A DNA stretch of 17,967 nucleotides from an uncultured Candidatus Saccharibacteria bacterium (GTDB lineage: Bacteria; Patescibacteriota; Saccharimonadia; Saccharimonadales; Saccharimonadaceae). The stretch is taken from the NCBI GenBank assembly GCA_938046115.1, contig CALIXX010000043.1:1-17967 (forward strand). Reading direction: 5' to 3'. Of the stretch, positions 14,286 through 17,967 are shown in pieces; positions within the stretch are counted from its first letter, which is position 1, and each line of letters opens with the position of its first letter. A program made the position numbers and the translations under genes. Under the pieces are notes generated by a model. It was not told where the DNA came from and did no database searches. It was given only the letters and a program-made list of their open reading frames with translations.

Positions 14286-14293
14286 AATGACAC
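14279..14293. promoter_or_regulatory. Inverted repeat over the protease start codon
   Basis: GTGTCATAATGACAC, 7-bp arms around one central base, covers the predicted transcription start and the ATG at 14285. ACACACT repeats at 14290-14296 and 14310-14316 (20 bp apart) and ACTATA at 14294-14299 and 14304-14309 surround it. A repressor operator is plausible but the binder is unknown. Confidence 0.4.
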
Positions 14294-14302
14294 ACTATAG
14301 CA
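14294..14302 (-). promoter_or_regulatory. Extended -10 promoter of the protease gene
   Basis: On the minus strand TGC followed by TATAGT (14294-14299), 8 nt before ATG 14285. A second TATAGT lies 10 bp further upstream (14304-14309). No -35 consensus is visible. Near-leaderless mRNA predicted. Confidence 0.65.
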
Positions 14303-14365
14303 TACTATAACACACTGTGCCATAACCGAGAGTGCTAATCGGCCGGGTTATCAACTCTTGCCTGT

Positions 14366-14403
14366 AAAAAGTGTGGTATTTATCATTGAAAATGAAATAT
14401 CAC
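14366..14403 (-). terminator. Intrinsic terminator of the 74-residue gene
   Basis: On the minus strand GTGATATTT (14395-14403) can pair with AAATACCAC (14373-14381) with one mismatch, an inner CATT/AATG helix extends it, and a run of five T (14366-14370) follows. It lies just after the stop at 14432 and before the protease promoter. The stem is A+T-rich. Confidence 0.45.
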
Positions 14404-14431
14404 TACGGGTGGCCTGGTTACTTTAGTGTGC

Positions 14432-14656
14432 TTACTCTACAATCACCGTCATCCGCACCATCAAACACAGCAAGACAAGTCCTGTGCCAGCCAGCACCGA
14501 GACGGCGATGGTCATGCGGTTGGGGTAGTAGTCGACCGTCTTGGGTTGCTTGGTTTGGCGTGATGAGGGGTGAGTGGCTGGTGTGCTGGTGCGCTTCGGT
14601 GATTTTTTGGCTGCTGCCTTGGTTTTAGTTACAGTGGTGTGTGGAGCTTTTGTCAT
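14432..14656 (-). CDS. Small single-pass membrane protein, 74 residues
   Basis: Function unknown. The N-terminal 47 residues are Lys/Thr/Pro/Ala-rich and strongly basic, probably cytoplasmic and disordered. Residues 48-67 (MTIAVSVLAGTGLVLLCLMV) form one membrane helix, leaving a short tail. ATG 14656 follows TATACT by 6 nt, matching the leaderless promoters nearby, which supports the frame as real. It is transcribed divergently from the Ca2+-ATPase gene with 72 bp between starts, so shared regulation or a regulatory subunit role for the pump is conceivable, but no sequence evidence connects them. Downstream lies the protease gene on the same strand, separated by a probable terminator. Confidence 0.7.
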   Translation of the reverse strand: MTKAPHTTVTKTKAAAKKSPKRTSTPATHPSSRQTKQPKTVDYYPNRMTIAVSVLAGTGLVLLCLMVRMTVIVE

Positions 14657-14662
14657 GGCTCT

Positions 14663-14693
14663 AGTATACGCTGTTGTAGGGTAATTTGTCCAG
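14663..14693 (-). promoter_or_regulatory. Promoter of the 74-residue membrane protein gene
   Basis: On the minus strand TGGACA (14688-14693), 19-bp spacer, TATACT (14663-14668), then 6 nt to ATG 14656. There is no TGn element. The spacer is long, so the -35 is less certain than the -10. Confidence 0.6.
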
Positions 14694-14710
14694 AATGCTT
14701 ATGCTTCTTG

Positions 14711-14719
14711 TGCTATAAT
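14711..14719 (+). promoter_or_regulatory. Extended -10 promoter of the Ca2+-ATPase gene
   Basis: TGC followed by perfect TATAAT (14714-14719), 9 nt before ATG 14729. No -35 at usual spacing. The predicted 5' leader is at most about 3 nt. Confidence 0.72.
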
Positions 14720-14730
14720 AGATCTATTAT
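14715..14730. promoter_or_regulatory. Palindrome overlapping Ca2+-ATPase -10, start site and ATG
   Basis: ATAATAGATCTATTAT, a perfect 16-bp palindrome, starts inside the -10 hexamer and ends within the start codon. Its position would let a bound dimer block polymerase. No regulator gene is adjacent. Confidence 0.45.
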
Positions 14731-17287
14731 GACATACCATGCCAAGACTCCTCAGCAGACGATGGCCGACCTATCGTCTAGCGTCCGTGGTCTCGATGAT
14801 GCTGCTGTGGCTGAGCGGCTGGAACACTACGGCCCTAATATTATCCGCGTTGTGCACGAACCACTGTGGCGGCGGCTCATCAAGCCATTTTGCTCGGTGT
14901 TTATGCTGGTGCTGTTTGTGGCAGCGGCGATTAGTTTCTTCCACCAGGCGGTGGTGGACGGGTTAATTATCTTAGCGATTATTGTGGTGAGTGCACTGAT
15001 CGATTACACGCAGCAGCTCTCTACCGAGCGCATCGTTCGCTCGTTGCAAAAGCACGCTCCCTTGCAGGTGCGCGTCCGTCGGCACGAAGGTGAACAATCG
15101 CTCGATGCCGAGCAGCTGGTGCCAGGTGATGTGATCATCGTGGAAGAGGGTGATAAGATCCCGGCTGATGCGCGGGTGCTCGAGGCGCGCTCGCTCCGGG
15201 TGGACGAATCACAGCTGACGGGTGAGTCGCTCCCGATCGAGAAGAATAATGCGGTTCTCCCTATGGCAACGGCGCTCTATGAGCGGCGAAATTGTTTGTA
15301 TCAGGGGTCATTTGTGATTGGTGGCAGTGCGCTTGCTATTGTGACGGCGACCGGAAATGCGACTGAGTATGGCAAACTAGCTGCTCTCTCGAGTCACCCA
15401 CGCGAGGCGAGCCCGGTGGAGCGGACGATCGATAAGTTGGTGAGCCAAATCATCATTGTTGTGCTAGTGGCATCTGTGGTGACGCTGGGGTTGGCGCTGT
15501 GGCGTGGTATGGAATTCACCGCAGCGCTGCAGTTTGTGATTGCGCTTGCCGTTAGTGCAGTGCCGGAGGGGTTACCAGTGGCAATATCGGTGATTTTGGC
15601 TATTGGTATGCAGCGGATGGCGCGGCGCAAGGCGCTGGTGCGGACGATGGCAGCGATTGAGACAATTGGCGTCGTGACGACAATCGCCACAGACAAGACG
15701 GGCACCCTCACGCGCAATAAGCTCACTGTCCAAGCCGTCTGGGCGCCAGGCAATCGCACCAAGCCACTACTCCAGACACTGGCTGGCAGCACCCTGCCCA
15801 ATAGCCGAAGCAAGATGTATGATCCACTCGATCGAGCCTTTGCCGCCTATTGCAATGAGCAGCGCGTCTCGCGGCCGCAGCGCCGAGCAGGTTTGACGCT
15901 CTTTCCCTTTGAGCACAAGCTGGCGATGAGTGGCACACTCCAGGCAGTTGGCACTGGGCAATATCGCCTGTGTGTGAAGGGCGCTCCGGAGGCGATTATT
16001 CGCCATGCGCGGCTTTCTAGTACAGATAAGCGCGCGACGCTCCAGGCGTTGCAGCAGCTCACGGAGCAGGGGCATCGAGTGATTGCCTTGGCGTATACGG
16101 CACTTCGCGCGCCGATTGATTCGCTAGAGCAGCTGCCAGCGCGCCAAGGGTTGCAGTTTGTCGGGCTGGTTGGTGTGGCAGATAGTGTGCGGCCAGAGGC
16201 TCGGCCGTCGATTGCTCAGGCACGCCAAGCGGGCATCACAGTGCGGATGATTACTGGCGATCATTTCGAGACGGCGTATCAGATTGGGCGGCAACTCGGC
16301 CTCGTGCGGGGGCGCGATGAGGTGTATGATTGCCGACGGCTTGGCCAATTGAGTGACGGCGAGCTTGCTACAGTGGTGGCTCGGGCACGCGTTTTCTCAC
16401 GGGTCATACCAGAGCACAAGCATCGTATCCTCACAGCGCTTAATGCAACAGACATCACTGCCATGACGGGCGATGGTGTCAATGATATCCCCGCTCTCAC
16501 CAATGCCAATGTCGGTATCGCGATGGGCTCGGGGGCACAGATAGCGCGCGATGCTGGTGATATTATCCTGCTTGACAACAACTTCCGCTCCATCATTAGT
16601 GCTGTGCACGAGGGGCGGACGATCTACGCTAACATTAAGCGTATGGTGGTGTATTTGCTTGCGACGAACCTTGGTGAAGTGCTGGTGTCGATCGGCTCGC
16701 TGTTGGTGGGCTTGCCTATTCCACTCTTGCCGGTGCAGATCTTGTGGGTCAATTTGGTGACGGATACAACGATGGTTATTCCACTGGGCGTCGAGCCAGG
16801 CTCACCCCAAGCAATGCGGCGGTCGCCATACCACCCCAAAGCACCACTGCTCAGTCGCTTTATACTGAGCCGGGTTGGGCTCATCGCGGTGGTGATGGCG
16901 GTTATCACATTGGGGCTCTACAGCATGTATTATCACTCGCACGGCGAAGGATATGCGCGCACTATTGCCTTCTGTGCGCTGGTGGTAATGCAGTGGGCGA
17001 GCGCTCTCGCTGCCCGCAGTGATTACGAGCCTGTCTGGCGACGCGCTCGGCGGTGGAGCACAGCATTTTATGGTGGCTTGGCAGTGTCGATTGTGCTCCA
17101 GCTGGTCGCATTGTTTGGGCCGCTCGAGCAGTGGCTCCATGTGGCACCTATCTCGTGGAGCGATGGCGTCTTTGTCTGGATCGTAGCGTTCTTCGTCCCA
17201 CTAGCGATTATCGAAGGGCACAAGTGGCTTGGGCGCACCTATTTTGGCAAAGGGTATACTGTGGTGCGTTCGCGTCGACGGCGGTGA
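14729..17287 (+). CDS. P-type Ca2+-ATPase (P2 type)
   Basis: Couples ATP hydrolysis to cation export across the membrane; Ca2+ is the likely substrate. The 852-residue protein has an N-terminal cation-ATPase domain, actuator motif TGES (164-167), phosphorylation motif DKTGTLT with Asp322, nucleotide-domain KGAPE (417-421), TGD (509-511) and hinge TGDGVND (580-586). Transport-site residues match SERCA: Glu280 in PEGLP of M4, Asn647 and Glu650 in M5 (ATNLGE), and Asn675, Thr678 and Asp679 in M6 (NLVTD). This makes it SERCA/PMR1-like rather than a heavy-metal pump, and no CPC motif is present. The open frame extends upstream to 14639, but the promoter falls inside that part, so ATG 14729 is used. 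The C-terminal M7-M10 region (about 710-840) is complete, ending in a basic tail. Confidence 0.93.
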   Translation: MTYHAKTPQQTMADLSSSVRGLDDAAVAERLEHYGPNIIRVVHEPLWRRLIKPFCSVFMLVLFVAAAISFFHQAVVDGLIILAIIVVSALIDYTQQLSTERIVRSLQKHAPLQVRVRRHEGEQSLDAEQLVPGDVIIVEEGDKIPADARVLEARSLRVDESQLTGESLPIEKNNAVLPMATALYERRNCLYQGSFVIGGSALAIVTATGNATEYGKLAALSSHPREASPVERTIDKLVSQIIIVVLVASVVTLGLALWRGMEFTAALQFVIALAVSAVPEGLPVAISVILAIGMQRMARRKALVRTMAAIETIGVVTTIATDKTGTLTRNKLTVQAVWAPGNRTKPLLQTLAGSTLPNSRSKMYDPLDRAFAAYCNEQRVSRPQRRAGLTLFPFEHKLAMSGTLQAVGTGQYRLCVKGAPEAIIRHARLSSTDKRATLQALQQLTEQGHRVIALAYTALRAPIDSLEQLPARQGLQFVGLVGVADSVRPEARPSIAQARQAGITVRMITGDHFETAYQIGRQLGLVRGRDEVYDCRRLGQLSDGELATVVARARVFSRVIPEHKHRILTALNATDITAMTGDGVNDIPALTNANVGIAMGSGAQIARDAGDIILLDNNFRSIISAVHEGRTIYANIKRMVVYLLATNLGEVLVSIGSLLVGLPIPLLPVQILWVNLVTDTTMVIPLGVEPGSPQAMRRSPYHPKAPLLSRFILSRVGLIAVVMAVITLGLYSMYYHSHGEGYARTIAFCALVVMQWASALAARSDYEPVWRRARRWSTAFYGGLAVSIVLQLVALFGPLEQWLHVAPISWSDGVFVWIVAFFVPLAIIEGHKWLGRTYFGKGYTVVRSRRRR

Positions 17288-17482
17288 TACATGTTTAATG
17301 TATATAGCCTAAACCTAAAGCTTAAATAGCAAGACTTATCAATCTTCACGCCCTACCCGAATGAAGTAGAGAAGAAGAGACTGGCACTGAGGTGAAAATG
17401 TAAGGAAATAGTGTGAGTAGTGGGTGAAGTTTTGGGATTTAGGTAGCTTATAACTCAGCATATTCGCTAGCGGCTGCAGCGG
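17288..17482. other. Non-coding gap after the Ca2+-ATPase
   Basis: No credible gene. ATACAT (17287-17292) can pair with ATGTAT (17298-17303) just after the stop codon, a weak A+T-rich hairpin without a T-run. Nothing else recognised. Confidence 0.4.
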
Positions 17483-17511
17483 TAATAAAAATAGCCTGCC
17501 TCTGCAGACTA
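17483..17511 (-). terminator. Intrinsic terminator of tRNA-Gln
   Basis: On the minus strand TAGTCTGC (17504-17511) pairs with GCAGGCTA (17492-17499), 8 bp with one G-T wobble, loop AGAG, followed by TTTTTATT. It lies 11 nt downstream of the tRNA 3' end. Confidence 0.8.
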
Positions 17512-17522
17512 AAAATGCTATA

Positions 17523-17597
17523 TGGCTGGGGTGGAGGGATTCGAACCCCCGCATGACGGGACCAGAACCCGTTGCCTTACCACTTGGCGACACCCCA
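17523..17597 (-). tRNA. trnQ: tRNA-Gln (CUG anticodon)
   Basis: 75-nt cloverleaf with encoded CCA. The acceptor stem is TGGGGTG/CACCCCA (U1-A72, as commonly seen for glutamine tRNAs), discriminator G, D arm with GCCAAGTGGTAAGGC, anticodon stem ACGGG/CCCGT enclosing loop TTCTGGT with anticodon CTG (plus-strand CAG at 17563-17565), five-nt variable loop, and T arm with GGTTCGAATC. It reads CAG codons. It is transcribed alone between its own promoter and terminator. Confidence 0.95.
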
Positions 17598-17608
17598 TCG
17601 CTGTAGAT

Positions 17609-17637
17609 ACTTTAGCACAGGCAGGGGTGGTTTTCAA
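17609..17637 (-). promoter_or_regulatory. Promoter of tRNA-Gln
   Basis: On the minus strand TTGAAA (17632-17637), 17-bp spacer and TAAAGT (17609-17614) preceded by TGC. The predicted start is about 5 nt before the mature tRNA. It has both a good -35 and an extended -10, unlike the leaderless mRNA promoters. Confidence 0.7.
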
Positions 17638-17858
17638 GCTGTTTGCGCCATAACTACTCGGCTTTACCTTATTGCGTACTCCTCTTTTTGCTCGTAGCTT
17701 ATTATTGAAACAGACTCCCTAGCTTGGCACACGGAATGAATAACGTAATAGAGATATTCATTTTTTATTGCATCAATGAGAATGTAAAGAGTAGATAGAG
17801 AATGCTAACCCCCCTCAGGTGCTATTGACCAAGACACCAGGTGTGTAATCTAAGAGTG
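17638..17858. other. Non-coding gap, nothing decisive
   Basis: No credible gene. AATGAATA (17735-17742) can pair with TATTCATT (17755-17762) ahead of a T-run to 17766, an A+T-only-like hairpin that could terminate plus-strand transcription, but no gene ends nearby. The rest is unassigned. Confidence 0.3.
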
Positions 17859-17967
17859 TTAAAACTCATCCTTCACTTCGTATGCAACATATAGTGCTGC
17901 CAGTGCAAATAGCAGCGACATGAGCGACACCAGCACGGCCAGTGGCATCATAAATATATTGAGGATG
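17859..17967 (-). CDS. C-terminal end of a small membrane protein (partial)
   Basis: Reading the minus strand back from TAA at 17859-17861 gives at least 35 residues ending AYEVKDEF, the sequence being cut by the window edge. It contains one strongly hydrophobic helix (MMPLAVLVSLMSLLFALAAL) followed by a short charged tail, a pattern typical of a C-terminal membrane anchor or a very small membrane protein. An internal ATG at 17951 could start a 30-residue peptide, but the upstream side is outside the window. No family can be assigned. Confidence 0.5.
   Translation of the reverse strand, partial: ILNIFMMPLAVLVSLMSLLFALAALYVAYEVKDEF

Noticed and set aside
14330..14338. Perfect CIRCE half-site (GAGTGCTAA) upstream of the protease gene
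   Set aside because: The partner half expected 9 nt away matches at only 2 of 9 positions (14312-14320), so HrcA control is not supported.
17834..17844. ACACC-A-GGTGT palindrome
   Set aside because: One-base centre cannot form a hairpin, and short palindromes are common by chance.
1..17967. UGA or other codon reassignment as in Absconditabacteria/Gracilibacteria
   Set aside because: All recognised genes run full length in the standard code.
1..17967. CRISPR array, insertion sequence, integrase or attachment site
   Set aside because: No spaced direct repeats, terminal repeats or recombinase genes were seen; the tRNA-Gln 3' end has no second copy in the window.

Overview
The window looks like a chromosomal segment of a Candidate Phyla Radiation bacterium, most likely a Saccharibacterium (TM7). 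This rests on the overall style of the proteins (cysteinyl-tRNA synthetase, DHH phosphoesterase, YbaB-RecR pair, many compact orphans), tight spacing, ATG starts lying directly behind -10 boxes, and the standard genetic code with no in-frame TGA in any recognisable gene. No marker such as rRNA is present, so the phylum call is an inference.

Layout. 1-1063: a G-rich stretch, a leaderless promoter and a family 5 glycoside hydrolase resembling exo-beta-1,3-glucanases. 1064-1364: non-coding, with a 9-bp inverted repeat and the ybaB promoter. 1365-2308: ybaB-recR, with a RecR that has lost its zinc finger. 2320-3927 (minus): a 535-residue orphan of alpha-helical character. 4106-4843: membrane-anchored lytic transglycosylase. 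4884-5117 (minus): small His-rich protein with a perfect Shine-Dalgarno. 5197-7681: overlapping NrnA-like DHH phosphoesterase and cysS, followed by a strong hairpin. 7796-8116 (minus) and 8246-10529 (plus): a block of small, partly A+T-richer orphan genes. Three of them resemble, by eye, actinobacterial accessory families (DUF6301-like, TY-Chap-like and a DUF3806/immunity-like fold). 10614-14656 (minus): AI-2E-type transporter, a double-anchored trypsin-like protease with a Pro/Gln-rich tail, and a 74-residue membrane protein. 14729-17287: P-type Ca2+-ATPase. 17523-17597 (minus): tRNA-Gln(CUG) with its own promoter and terminator. 17859-17967 (minus): the end of a small membrane protein running off the window.

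How it fits together. Housekeeping (recombination, nucleotide turnover, tRNA charging) is interleaved with envelope functions (transglycosylase, protease, transporter, Ca2+ pump). The most striking shared feature is regulatory. Nine genes start about 4-9 nt behind a -10 hexamer, which predicts leaderless mRNAs. Six of these carry a TGn extended -10 without a recognisable -35, and two others instead carry a perfect TTGACA -35. Only three genes have a clear Shine-Dalgarno. The best candidate for an undescribed system is the 8246-10529 block, which could be an immunity/chaperone-like locus without a visible toxin. That would make sense for an epibiont of toxin-bearing Actinobacteria, but the family matches need profile searches.
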